Assembly (NCBI GenBank): GCA_020050175.1
Contig: JAGVKY010000079.1
Location: forward strand, 1 to 17,808
DNA: 17,808 nucleotides
From: Parachlamydiales bacterium
Lineage (GTDB): Bacteria > Chlamydiota > Chlamydiia > Chlamydiales > JAJFMK01
Direction: 5' to 3'
This document shows positions 6,661 through 14,422 of this stretch, in pieces. The number at the start of each line of letters is the position of its first letter. The first letter of the stretch is position 1. Position numbers and translations under genes: made by a program. The notes under the pieces are model-generated. The model had not been told where the DNA came from, searched no databases, and saw nothing but the letters and a program-made list of their open reading frames with translations.

Positions 6661-8037
6661 ATGATCCCTTTAGACGAAAGAGTAAAAGTTTTTGGAACAG
6701 ATGGCGTTAGAGGCCGAGCGAATCTCTATCCCATGACGGTTGAAATGGCCGTAGCTTTAGGGCGTGCTGCCGGAAAAGTTTTTCGCGAAACACATGCAAG
6801 GCCCCGGGTTGTGATCGGCAAAGATACCCGTCTTTCGTGTTACATGTTTGAAAATGCCCTGATTTCGGGTCTTTGCTCCATGGGCGTTGATACCTTAATG
6901 GTCGGCCCCTTCCCTACACCAGGTGTTGCTTTTATTACTAGAGCCTATAGAGCCGATGCGGGGATTGTCATCAGTGCTTCTCATAATCAATTTCACGACA
7001 ATGGGATTAAATTTTTTTCCTCCGAAGGGTTTAAGTTTTCCGATGCTTGGGAAAGGAGGATTGAGGGAATAGTTGCTAATGAAGGGTATCTTACCTCTTT
7101 ACCGAACGATGATGAGATTGGAAGAAACACCAAGATCAATGATGCCGATGGCCGCTACATAGAATTTGCTAAAGCGACCTTTCCTAAAAAACGCTCTCTT
7201 CGAAATTTAAAAATTGTTTTAGATTGCGCCAATGGTGCAGCTTATAAAGTGGCCCCTCTAGTCTTTAAGGAGCTCGATGCTGAAGTCCATGTCTTTGGCA
7301 ATCATCCAAACGGTCTAAATATTAACCATGAAGTTGGCTCCCTCCATCCCGAAACGGCCCAAAAAGGGGTAATCGATCTTAAGGCTGATATTGGCATTGC
7401 GCTTGATGGCGATGGCGACCGGGTGATCTTGATCGACGAAAATGCGCATGTGCTTGATGGCGATACGATCTTAGCCATCTGCGCTAGAGATATGCAGCAG
7501 CGCGGCGAACTTAGAAACAACCGGGTTGTATCTACGGTAATGAGCAATTTGGGCTTTTTGAAAGCCATGGAGTCCCTTGGGATCCAAGTGACTCAATCAG
7601 GCGTTGGCGACCGGTATGTGATTCAAGAGATGTTGAAACAAGAGGCCAATCTCGGGGGCGAACAGAGCGGCCATCTTATATTCCTCGAACAAAACACAAC
7701 AGGTGACGGGATTGTTTCGGCTCTTCAGGTCTTAAAAATCATGATCGAAACTGAAACACGTCTTTCTGATCTTGCGGCCTTTGTGACAAAATTTCCCCAA
7801 GTTCTCTTGAATGTAAAGGTTCATTGCAAACCTTCACTTCAAGATTTAACGCTTACCTCAAAGGCAATTTCCAAAGGGGAATCTGAGCTCGGCGAGGGGG
7901 GGCGCGTTGTGGTTCGCTATTCAGGGACGGAGTTGACTCTCCGCGTGATGGTTGAAGGGAAAAATCCAAAGCTTGTTTCCCAAATTGCTCATGAAATTGC
8001 AGATTCAGCTCAAAAAGAGATCGGGGGTAAGGTTTAA
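6661..8037 (+). CDS. glmM: Phosphoglucosamine mutase
   Basis: GlmM interconverts glucosamine-6-phosphate and glucosamine-1-phosphate, the step feeding UDP-GlcNAc for peptidoglycan and lipid A. The 458-residue protein contains FGTDGVRG (11-18), the phosphoserine loop SASHN with Ser107, the Mg site DGDGDR (249-254), the sugar-binding GGEQSGH motif, and the C-terminal phosphate loop RYSGTELTLRVMVEG. All alpha-D-phosphohexomutase domains are present. The ATG at 6661 is the only plausible start, since a stop codon lies 15 bases upstream in frame. No Shine-Dalgarno is visible before it, which is unusual in this window. The stop lies 2 bases before glmS, so the two are surely co-transcribed. Confidence 0.96.
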   Translation: MIPLDERVKVFGTDGVRGRANLYPMTVEMAVALGRAAGKVFRETHARPRVVIGKDTRLSCYMFENALISGLCSMGVDTLMVGPFPTPGVAFITRAYRADAGIVISASHNQFHDNGIKFFSSEGFKFSDAWERRIEGIVANEGYLTSLPNDDEIGRNTKINDADGRYIEFAKATFPKKRSLRNLKIVLDCANGAAYKVAPLVFKELDAEVHVFGNHPNGLNINHEVGSLHPETAQKGVIDLKADIGIALDGDGDRVILIDENAHVLDGDTILAICARDMQQRGELRNNRVVSTVMSNLGFLKAMESLGIQVTQSGVGDRYVIQEMLKQEANLGGEQSGHLIFLEQNTTGDGIVSALQVLKIMIETETRLSDLAAFVTKFPQVLLNVKVHCKPSLQDLTLTSKAISKGESELGEGGRVVVRYSGTELTLRVMVEGKNPKLVSQIAHEIADSAQKEIGGKV

Positions 8038-8039
8038 GA

Positions 8040-9869
8040 ATGTGTGGGATTTTTGGTTGTGTTGGGTTAGATGAGTCTGTCAAAGCGGTGCTGTCAGGGC
8101 TAAGAAGACTGGAATACCGAGGTTATGATTCAGCTGGAGTCTGCACATTTTCAAATGACAAAATCATTTTTGAGAAGCAAGTCGGGAAAATTTCGACACT
8201 TGATGAGGCAACTGAAAAAAAAGGAATGAAAGGGAATAAACTAGCCCTTGCCCATACCCGCTGGGCTACCCATGGAAAACCTACAAAAGAAAATGCCCAT
8301 CCACATCTTGATGAAAAGAATACTCTCGCCCTCGTCCACAATGGAATCATCGAAAATCATGAGGTTTTAAGAAGAGATTTAAAAGCGAAAGGGGTCAAAT
8401 TTCTCTCTGACACTGATTCTGAGGTTATTGCCCATCTCATTGCGAAGGACTTCGAGGAAGATCTTTTGGGTGCTGTGCAAAGATCTTTGCCATTGTTAGA
8501 AGGTAGTTTTGCTATTGGCGTTATTCATGAAAAAGAACCCAATACGATCATAGCTTTTTGCAAAGATGCTCCTTTGGCTGTCGGGATGAATGAGGGTGTA
8601 ACGTATCTTTCTTCAGATCCCAATGCTTTTCCTTCTGAAGTGAAGAATGTTGTGTTTCTATCAAATGGGGAAATCGCTCGACTACAAGCGGGGGTTTTGG
8701 AACTTTTTGATGGTGATCTCACACCCATTCAGAGGGAATCATTGATCATTGAAAGACACGATCAAGTTTTCTCTAAAGGTGACTACGAACATTACACCCT
8801 AAAAGAGATCGATGAGCAGCCGATGGCTATTCGGAATGCCCTTTTCAATCGAACCCATTACGACTTTGGCACAGCAACTCTTGAGGGGCTCAATCTTTCG
8901 ATCCATGAGTTATTGGAAGTTGAAAGAGTTCTTATCCTCGGCTGCGGGACCTCTTACCATGCTGGAATCATTGGGGCGATGATGATCGAAGAGCTTGCCC
9001 GAGTGCCAACTCAGATTGAAATTGCTTCTGAGTACAGGTATAGCAACCCGATTGTTCTTCCTGGCACATTGGTGATTGCCATCAGCCAATCAGGAGAGAC
9101 AGCAGATACTGTTGCCGCTGTTAGAGAACTAAAAACTAAAGGGGCTCCAGTTCTGTGGATTGGGAATGTCCAAGGATCGACTTTAGCGCGTGAAGCTGAT
9201 GGAGCGCTTTTTTTAAGAGCGGGGCCTGAAATTGGCGTCTGTTCCACAAAAGCTTTTACCAATCAAGTGGTGGTTTTGTCTCTTTTTGCTCTTATGATGG
9301 GTAGAATGCGCCATTTAAGCCGTGACGAGGGGAAGGCTTTTTTAGATTGTCTGATGCGATTGCCTGATGAAGTTCAGACTATTTTGGATAGAAAAGGGGA
9401 CATTGCCAAGTTGGCCAAAAAATATGCCAAGTACGACAATTTTTTCTTTTTAGGGCGTCGTTACATGTACCCTGTGAGCTTAGAGGCCGCCTTAAAGTTA
9501 AAGGAAATTTCTTACATCAATGCCAACGGCTACCCTGCTGGCGAGCTGAAGCATGGACCCATCGCTCTTATCAATGAATCTTGCCCAACAGTTGCTTTTA
9601 CCACGAATCAAACCACTTTTCCGAAGATGAAAAGCAATTTACAAGAGGTTAAGGCCCGTCATGGTTTAGTTTTGGCCGTCTCCTCTGTTGATCATCGAGC
9701 CCTTGATGGTGTGGCAGATGATCTGATTCAAGTGCCCCAAACTATTGACCCATTGGCTTCAGTGCTGGCCTCGGTTGCAGGACAACTTTTGGCCTACTAT
9801 ATTGCGCTTGAGAGAGGGGCCAATATCGATCAACCTCGCAACCTAGCCAAAGCTGTCACTGTCGAATGA
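8040..9869 (+). CDS. glmS: Glutamine--fructose-6-phosphate aminotransferase (isomerizing)
   Basis: GlmS makes glucosamine-6-phosphate from fructose-6-phosphate and glutamine, the entry step to amino sugars. At 609 residues it has the usual bacterial length. The N-terminal class II glutaminase begins MCGIFGCVG with catalytic Cys2, followed by RRLEYRGYDSAG, HTRWATHGKP and a NGIIENH motif. Two SIS isomerase domains follow, with CGTSYHAG, SQSGETADT and CSTKAFTNQ in the first and KLKEISYINANGYPAGELKHGP in the second. The C-terminus ends NLAKAVTVE, the conserved tail with the active-site Lys. The start is set by Cys2 and by the GGGG/AAGG ribosome-site bases at the glmM end. It feeds the downstream steps of glmM. 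No glmS ribozyme is expected or seen in the 2-base gap. Confidence 0.98.
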   Translation: MCGIFGCVGLDESVKAVLSGLRRLEYRGYDSAGVCTFSNDKIIFEKQVGKISTLDEATEKKGMKGNKLALAHTRWATHGKPTKENAHPHLDEKNTLALVHNGIIENHEVLRRDLKAKGVKFLSDTDSEVIAHLIAKDFEEDLLGAVQRSLPLLEGSFAIGVIHEKEPNTIIAFCKDAPLAVGMNEGVTYLSSDPNAFPSEVKNVVFLSNGEIARLQAGVLELFDGDLTPIQRESLIIERHDQVFSKGDYEHYTLKEIDEQPMAIRNALFNRTHYDFGTATLEGLNLSIHELLEVERVLILGCGTSYHAGIIGAMMIEELARVPTQIEIASEYRYSNPIVLPGTLVIAISQSGETADTVAAVRELKTKGAPVLWIGNVQGSTLAREADGALFLRAGPEIGVCSTKAFTNQVVVLSLFALMMGRMRHLSRDEGKAFLDCLMRLPDEVQTILDRKGDIAKLAKKYAKYDNFFFLGRRYMYPVSLEAALKLKEISYINANGYPAGELKHGPIALINESCPTVAFTTNQTTFPKMKSNLQEVKARHGLVLAVSSVDHRALDGVADDLIQVPQTIDPLASVLASVAGQLLAYYIALERGANIDQPRNLAKAVTVE

Positions 9870-9885
9870 ACCAAATTAATTAAAT

Positions 9886-9979
9886 TTTATTACCACAGAG
9901 ATCACAGAGACTCCGTCCCGGTTAGAATGTTTTTTGAAGGAGGGAGTCTCTCTGTGCTCTGTGGTAATAAATTTAAAAT
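9886..9979. repeat. Imperfect inverted repeat / long hairpin between glmS and tyrP
   Basis: A 15-base arm TTTATTACCACAGAG (9886-9900) returns as its exact reverse complement at 9957-9971. The pairing continues inward with ATCACAGAGACTCC (9901-9914) against the complement of 9943-9956, which reads CACAGAGAGACTCC; two-base offsets make this stretch imperfect. AT-rich flanks extend it outward. The loop is about 28 bases (9915-9942) and contains a T run (9930-9935). The left arm contains two CACAGAG units. It may act as a terminator or RNA stabiliser after glmS, and it has the shape of a small repetitive extragenic or MITE-like element. Confidence 0.8.
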
Positions 9980-10006
9980 GACGTTACTACTGAGCTTCAC
10001 AACAAA

Positions 10007-11149
10007 ATGAAATTATTAAAAGGGACTTTACTTATAGCAGGGACCACGATTGGTGGAGGGATGCTTGCTCTCCCCATTTTGACGGCTCAGCTCGGTCTTG
10101 TCCCCACCCTTTTTCTTCTTTTCCTTTGCTGGTTCGTGATGATGGCCACAGGCCTCATTCTGCTGGAAGTGACTCTTTGGTACCCCGATCAAACTAATTT
10201 GCTCACCCTTTCTAAGAGGACATTGGGTTTAGGCGGGGAGATCTTCACCCTCATTTTGTACCTTTTTCTCTTTTACAGCTTAATGACGGCGTATATTGCG
10301 GGAGTCGGCGACCTATTCGGGACTTTCCTTCCCTTTTCTGCCCCTTTTTTGAAAACTTTGGCGCTTATTGTCTTATTTCCTGTCCTATGGGGAGGAGCTG
10401 CCCTTGTGGGGAGAGTCAACAGCTGGTTGATGCTCCTTTTGTTTGCCACCTACCTCGTTTTTGTTGTTCTTGGCTTTCCTTTGATCGACTTAAGCCATTT
10501 TGAGAGGAGCGACTGGAGCAAATTTGCTTATGCCCTGCCGATTACCTTCACCGCTTTTTCCTATCAGGGGACACTTCCAAGTGTGATTCAGTACCTTGAC
10601 CGGGATCGTTCGAAGGTAAGAATAGCCGTTGTGTTAGGAACCCTAATCCCTCTTGTCGTGTACATCTTTTGGCAAATTGTCGTGATCGGAAATGTCCCTT
10701 TTCACGGCCCTCAAGGTTTGGAGGAGGCGCTGCAAAAGGGCTCTTCAGCCATTGGCCCCATCACCCATTGGATCAAATGGCCTTTCTTGGAAAGTGTCGG
10801 TTGGCTATTTGGCTTCTCTGCCCTTGTTACCTCCTATCTCGGTGTTGCTTTAGGCCTATCAGATTTTATTGCAGATGGTTTCCGTGGCCGTGGCTATACC
10901 CTGGCTAAGCCCTGGATCCTTATCCTCGCCCTCATCCCCCCCTTTCTCATCAACCTCACTTACCCTGGCCTATTCCTCAAAGCTCTTGATCTCGCCGGCG
11001 GTATCGGCTGTGCACTTCTTCTCGGTCTCCTACCTATTGCCATGGCAGTCCGAGGAAAAGGACCTCTCTCTTTTTCCCGTTACCTCGTCATTCCTCTTGC
11101 TCTCTTTCTTCTAACAGAAGTCGCCATCGAACTTTTTAAGATCTTTTAA
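10007..11149 (+). CDS. tyrP: Aromatic amino acid permease, TyrP/HAAAP family
   Basis: A 380-residue integral membrane protein with about 11 hydrophobic helices and the family's N-terminal signature GTTIGGGMLALPILTA (residues 11-26). A loop after helix 5 carries RSDWSKFAYALPITFTAFSYQG, where the family has its conserved A-x-P-x-x-x-x-x-F-x-x-x-x region, and IQYLDRDRSKVRIAVVLG follows. Family members are proton-coupled importers of tyrosine, tryptophan or phenylalanine across the inner membrane; which amino acid cannot be told from sequence. The ATG at 10007 gives a short, basic N-terminus (MKLLKG) and is the natural start. The Shine-Dalgarno is weak. It follows glmS in the same direction, as in Chlamydia where, from memory, glmM-glmS-tyrP are adjacent. 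The hairpin repeat in between may separate expression. Confidence 0.9.
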   Translation: MKLLKGTLLIAGTTIGGGMLALPILTAQLGLVPTLFLLFLCWFVMMATGLILLEVTLWYPDQTNLLTLSKRTLGLGGEIFTLILYLFLFYSLMTAYIAGVGDLFGTFLPFSAPFLKTLALIVLFPVLWGGAALVGRVNSWLMLLLFATYLVFVVLGFPLIDLSHFERSDWSKFAYALPITFTAFSYQGTLPSVIQYLDRDRSKVRIAVVLGTLIPLVVYIFWQIVVIGNVPFHGPQGLEEALQKGSSAIGPITHWIKWPFLESVGWLFGFSALVTSYLGVALGLSDFIADGFRGRGYTLAKPWILILALIPPFLINLTYPGLFLKALDLAGGIGCALLLGLLPIAMAVRGKGPLSFSRYLVIPLALFLLTEVAIELFKIF

Positions 11150-11317
11150 AATAGCACGATTGGAAAAGTTTTCATTTCTTCCACCGTTTTAAACTTAGAG
11201 TATGATGAACAGTGTAGAAGAGTTTTAAAAGCGTTCATGGAGTCGTCAGAGAAGGCAGCGGATAGATTACTAAATTCCGAACGCCTTGTGGTGCAAATTG
11301 CTTTAGATGCCAGTTAA
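11150..11317 (+). pseudogene. Startless open frame after tyrP, possible gene remnant
   Basis: A frame of 55 codons is open from the tyrP stop to TAA at 11315-11317 but has no ATG/GTG/TTG before codon 30 (ATG 11237). It begins STIGKVFISSTVLNLE, and VFISST followed by a leucine and an acidic residue resembles the start of DUF4062-type domains. The later part is charged and helical (RRVLKAFMESSEKAADRLL). It could be a decayed fragment or chance. The rest of the 11150-11349 gap shows nothing else. Confidence 0.2.
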
Positions 11318-11349
11318 GATACACCTTCATCGAAAACCCCTCAAATAGT

Positions 11350-12732
11350 TTACTTCCAGATTTTCCACTGAGTTGCTCGACCCTTACCTTCGGAAATTAA
11401 TAACCCTTCCTTTTTCAAGTGGGCTAAGTCGTAGCGTAACATTCGTTCGGAGATATCCAAAGGGGCAAGTCTGACATAAATTTCCCTAAAAGGAAGGCTT
11501 TTACCATCCTTGAAAAAGCTCAAAATTAAATCTTTACGTTCACTTTCAGGAGTGTGGGTGGCTTGCGATTCTTTTTCTGTGCGGGAAATTGGGTGGGGAT
11601 AAAAAGTTACCCGCATTGCACTGCTGAGTTCCTCCCATTTTGGTTCGGGATAGCCTCCCTTTTCGCAAGCCTCTACCATCCTCTTGTACCCGCTTCCCCA
11701 TTGCTCCATTAACTTAAGTTCGTGAAAGACTCGTGCAAGGACTCGATTTCTTACCTTGCTGACTCCAGCTTTAAGGTCCTCAAGGGTAAAGCCAAAGGGA
11801 AGCATTCCAGGGTTTTGAATTTCTAAGCGATCATTGTAAATCGCGATTTGGATGTGAGAGCCTTCTTGTGAGTAATCAGCATGAACTAACGCATTGATCA
11901 AGGCTTCTCGGATGGCAAGTGGAGGGTACTCGGGGATATCTTTTCTCCGAATTTCACGAATCTCTGATGAAAGTCGTGTATTTCGTGAGATAAATTTAGG
12001 CACTTCATCGACGGCGTCCAAAATCGTACCTTCGATGTCTAAACGGTCTAAAATATTAGTTTTGCTGTCTCCAAGAAAACGGGCACAACTCACTTTTGCG
12101 TCAGGAATAAATTGTTGCCTCTCCTTTTTTTTTCCAAACAAGATGAGGCCGCCGATGGATGGAACAAATTGATGGGCAGAAGGGACAAGGACTCCTAAAG
12201 ATCGGAGTTTTTCTTCATGGATTTTTCTCCCTACGGAAGAAAACGCCCGAGTTATATTTGTCTTATTCAATGAATCCTTAGTTAGTTCAGACAGACCTTG
12301 TTGGTCAAAAGAGGGGGTTAGAATGGTCCGTTGTAATTCAGCCAAAATTTCAGGACTTGCCCGTCGACTAGTTGAGCCCAATCTCACATACACTCCATTA
12401 GACACTCCTTCCCGTTTTAGATAAAAAGGGGCCTTCCAATGAGGGACTTTAACAACTAAAAGGTCCTTACCCTCAACGGTAGCTATCTCGATATCAGGAA
12501 GAATAGAAGGTCGAATATTATCAGTTATCGAGTTTGCAAGAGCTTCCTCTGCACGAAAAACCTCTTTTATGCCTGTTGATTTACCATCTGAAGAGCGGCC
12601 AATGATTAACGTACCGCCTGCTGTATTGGCAAAAGCTATAATTGTTTTAAGGATTGGGTCCAAAGATGAAAGATCTCTCTTGAATTCCAGTACCTTTGAC
12701 TCGGGCTGTTTCAATATCTCTTCGATTTCCAT
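11350..12732 (-). CDS. Schlafen AlbA_2 / HATPase / winged-helix transcriptional regulator
   Basis: The 460-residue protein has three parts. Residues about 12-130 form an AlbA_2 (Schlafen-type) domain, with ESKVLEFKRDLS, the IIAFANTAGGTLIIG core and a YVRLGSTSRRASPE end. Residues about 265-360 form a HATPase_c_4 GHKL ATP-binding domain, with IREALINALVHADYS, RLEIQNPGMLP and EQWGSGYKRM. Residues about 395-460 form a C-terminal winged helix (LPFREIYVRL, then ISERMLRYDLAHLKKEGLL). Proteins of this build are annotated as ATP-dependent DNA-binding regulators, often in accessory regions and phage-defence neighbourhoods; targets are mostly unknown. The ATG at 12732 has AGG close by, inside the repeat array that directly precedes it, so autoregulation is likely. 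It stands alone between tyrP and ytgD and is probably an accessory gain. Confidence 0.85.
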   Translation of the reverse strand: MEIEEILKQPESKVLEFKRDLSSLDPILKTIIAFANTAGGTLIIGRSSDGKSTGIKEVFRAEEALANSITDNIRPSILPDIEIATVEGKDLLVVKVPHWKAPFYLKREGVSNGVYVRLGSTSRRASPEILAELQRTILTPSFDQQGLSELTKDSLNKTNITRAFSSVGRKIHEEKLRSLGVLVPSAHQFVPSIGGLILFGKKKERQQFIPDAKVSCARFLGDSKTNILDRLDIEGTILDAVDEVPKFISRNTRLSSEIREIRRKDIPEYPPLAIREALINALVHADYSQEGSHIQIAIYNDRLEIQNPGMLPFGFTLEDLKAGVSKVRNRVLARVFHELKLMEQWGSGYKRMVEACEKGGYPEPKWEELSSAMRVTFYPHPISRTEKESQATHTPESERKDLILSFFKDGKSLPFREIYVRLAPLDISERMLRYDLAHLKKEGLLISEGKGRATQWKIWK

Positions 12733-12740
12733 GACCTAAT

Positions 12741-12787
12741 CCTGCAAAATCCTGCAAAATCCTGCAATGATTTCCTGCAATTGCAGG
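12741..12787. promoter_or_regulatory. CCTGCAA repeat cluster, candidate autoregulatory operator
   Basis: Three direct copies of the 10-base unit CCTGCAAAAT-like start at 12741, 12751 and 12761, exactly one helical turn apart. A fourth CCTGCAA at 12774 is fused to its inverse to make the perfect 14-base palindrome CCTGCAATTGCAGG (12774-12787). The array ends 8 bases from the regulator's ATG and overlaps its ribosome site (GGATTAGG on the minus strand). A protein bound here would block transcription or translation of that gene. No clear -35/-10 pair could be fixed nearby. Confidence 0.7.
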
Positions 12788-12894
12788 ATTAAGTCTCGTT
12801 TTCACCTGCCGAGATCGCAATTCGGCTAGACTATCGAGTAAATCCCTCGAAGATTACTAAGAAGGCTCCGAAATGTATGCTCTCCGAAAACTTC

Positions 12895-13002
12895 TCATAG
12901 TTGTGCGTACGCAGCTGGGGTAGTGACACAGAATGCCATCCCTAAGAGAGTTAGGGCCAAAGGGGCTGCTCTTCCTGCAGTCGATACATTAGTATCTTCT
13001 TC
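12895..13002 (-). pseudogene. Decayed signal-peptide-like reading frame in the ytgD-regulator gap
   Basis: The 332-base gap 12733-13064 holds the operator array and otherwise no intact gene. On the minus strand, a 35-codon frame ending TGA at 12895-12897 encodes a textbook signal sequence, APLALTLLGMAFCVTTPAAYA, but it has no start codon before its hydrophobic core and stops two codons after the apparent cleavage site. A TAG (13003-13005) lies just upstream in the same frame, preceded by LKDLLKLVAVAPQHT. This looks like the remains of a small secreted-protein gene. Chance cannot be excluded. Confidence 0.3.
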
Positions 13003-13036
13003 CTACGTGTGTTGTGGGGCGACTGCAACTAATTTC

Positions 13037-13054
13037 AAAAGATCCTTTAGATCT
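13037..13054 (-). terminator. Weak hairpin plus T-run downstream of ytgD
   Basis: On the minus strand, AGATC-CTAAAGG-type sequence forms a 5-base stem (AGATC/GATCT) with a 5-base loop (TAAAG) followed by TTTT, 11 bases past the ytgD stop. The stem is short and AT-rich, so this is at best a weak terminator. Confidence 0.25.
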
Positions 13055-13064
13055 GTGATCTTGC

Positions 13065-14009
13065 TTAATCAAGCTTTTTAAGGAAGAGGAGGGGGGCGAG
13101 AAAGAGGGCCTGGAGGGTGACCACAAGGCTTCCAGTTGAAACGGGGAGTGAGTAGACAGAGAGGAGGTGACGAGAGAGGGCGACACCGATAAAGGCCACA
13201 AGGATGGCAAAGAGGATGCCGAGTTTAAGAATGGTGGGAATCGAATGGGAGAGGCGGCCGGCAAAGAGAGGGGGAATTACCAAGAAGGCCAAGACTTGGA
13301 TGACACCGACGGCTTGAAAAGCAAGGGTCAGAAGAAGGGCCGTCATGCCCATCAGGAGGAAATTAATCCGACCTGAAGGGATCCCAACTCCAAGGGCAAA
13401 TGGAGCATCAAAGGTGGTGGCGAGGAGCTCTTTTCTAAAGAGAGTTTCAAAAATAAAAACCCCAAGAAACAAAGGAATCGCATCAAAAATTGCACTCTTT
13501 TGCAGGGCGTCCACATTTCCGATAATCGCATCGACACCGATATGTGCGTTGCGAGTTGTAAGGTTGATGATCAAAAGACTTAAGGCAAAAAAGGCAGTGA
13601 AGACAATACCAATGCTGGCGTCTTCCTGAATACCCACTTTTGCGCGGAGCGATTCGGTTAAAAGAGCAGTTACGATACCAGCAATGATACCTCCTAAAAG
13701 AAGGATAGAAAAAGGGACAGAGAAAAGGGTCGGGACAGGTTCTAAACTAAAAGCTCGATATAAAAGAAAAGCCCCCACAATGCCTAAAAGCAATGTATGA
13801 GAAAGGGCATTGGCCAACATGGCCATCCGACGAAAGGTGAGCCATGTACCCAAAATCGCCGAAGCTCCTCCGACTAAAGCTAAAACAATGAGCTGCACTT
13901 CATCTGTTGCGATCCCTTCAAAAGAGATTTCCCCTTTGACAAAGAGGAAAATCCTTTTTAACGGAGTAGAAAAAAAAGTCCAAAACGTGGTGTCTGTGTA
14001 AGGATTCAT
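13065..14009 (-). CDS. ytgD: Metal ABC transporter permease (YtgD, ABC-3/TroD family)
   Basis: Second permease of the chlamydial divalent-metal importer. The 314-residue protein has about eight hydrophobic helices and ABC-3 family features: LVGGASAILGTWLTFRRMAM near residues 48-67, ALSHTLLLGI, VGIQEDASIGIVFTAFFALSL, and near the end AVGVIQVLAFLVIPPLFAGRL. The first 30 residues (TFWTFFSTPLKRIFLF) are typical of TroD-like proteins. The ATG at 14009 shares one base with the stop of the preceding hypothetical gene (TGATG). Unlike in Chlamydia, where ytgABCD are contiguous, it is separated from ytgC by about 700 bases, so it must rely on readthrough or on a promoter inside the intervening DNA. With no C-terminal regulator domain, it is a plain permease. 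Confidence 0.9.
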   Translation of the reverse strand: MNPYTDTTFWTFFSTPLKRIFLFVKGEISFEGIATDEVQLIVLALVGGASAILGTWLTFRRMAMLANALSHTLLLGIVGAFLLYRAFSLEPVPTLFSVPFSILLLGGIIAGIVTALLTESLRAKVGIQEDASIGIVFTAFFALSLLIINLTTRNAHIGVDAIIGNVDALQKSAIFDAIPLFLGVFIFETLFRKELLATTFDAPFALGVGIPSGRINFLLMGMTALLLTLAFQAVGVIQVLAFLVIPPLFAGRLSHSIPTILKLGILFAILVAFIGVALSRHLLSVYSLPVSTGSLVVTLQALFLAPLLFLKKLD

Positions 14010-14422
14010 CAATTACCCAAGGGAGCTTCATCACCGGGGGCTGCTATAAAAGCATTCTGCCTTTCTAGTGTTCTTTCAGGGCGATTTGCTCTTCTACCGG
14101 GAAGCGGGTATACGTTGTGGGGCTCTGGGAGAGAATTCACAAGGTCCAGGAGTGGATTATGAATATTTTCTCTCTGCTCCGAGAGATTTATAAAAATGAG
14201 GATCTGTCGTTCCATTAGGGGTTTATTATTTCCTATTTGTAAAGGGTCATCTCCAAAATTTATTTTTACATTGAATTTGGTAAGAAGGTTTTGAATGGCT
14301 GATGCAATTTCGATCAACCGTTGCTTTTCGGTAGAAGAATCGGGATCATAGGCAACTTTGACCAATAAGACGCCATTATGTGCATCTGGTTCACCGGCAT
14401 ATTGAGCCATTACGACTTTCAT
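14009..14422 (-). CDS. Hypothetical 137-residue protein upstream of ytgD
   Basis: No family recognised. The protein is soluble, with no signal peptide or membrane segment and no cysteine. The N-terminal half alternates strands and helices (NGVLLVKVAYDP, KQRLIEIASAIQNLLTKF, RQILIFINLSE); the C-terminal 45 residues are rich in Pro, Arg and Asn (PLPGRRANRPERTLERQ) and probably disordered. It overlaps the ytgD ATG by one base, which argues for real translation and coupling. The ATG at 14422 overlaps the divergent thioesterase ATG (14421); a second in-frame ATG at 14410 would remove that overlap and is equally possible. The Shine-Dalgarno is weak in both cases. Its link with metal uptake is only positional. 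Confidence 0.6.
   Translation of the reverse strand: MKVVMAQYAGEPDAHNGVLLVKVAYDPDSSTEKQRLIEIASAIQNLLTKFNVKINFGDDPLQIGNNKPLMERQILIFINLSEQRENIHNPLLDLVNSLPEPHNVYPLPGRRANRPERTLERQNAFIAAPGDEAPLGN

Noticed and set aside
12989..13264. 91-codon minus-strand frame overlapping the 3' part of ytgD
   Set aside because: Low-complexity Ser/Pro-rich product, out of frame with the clear ytgD coding sequence, no ribosome site; a shadow of ytgD.
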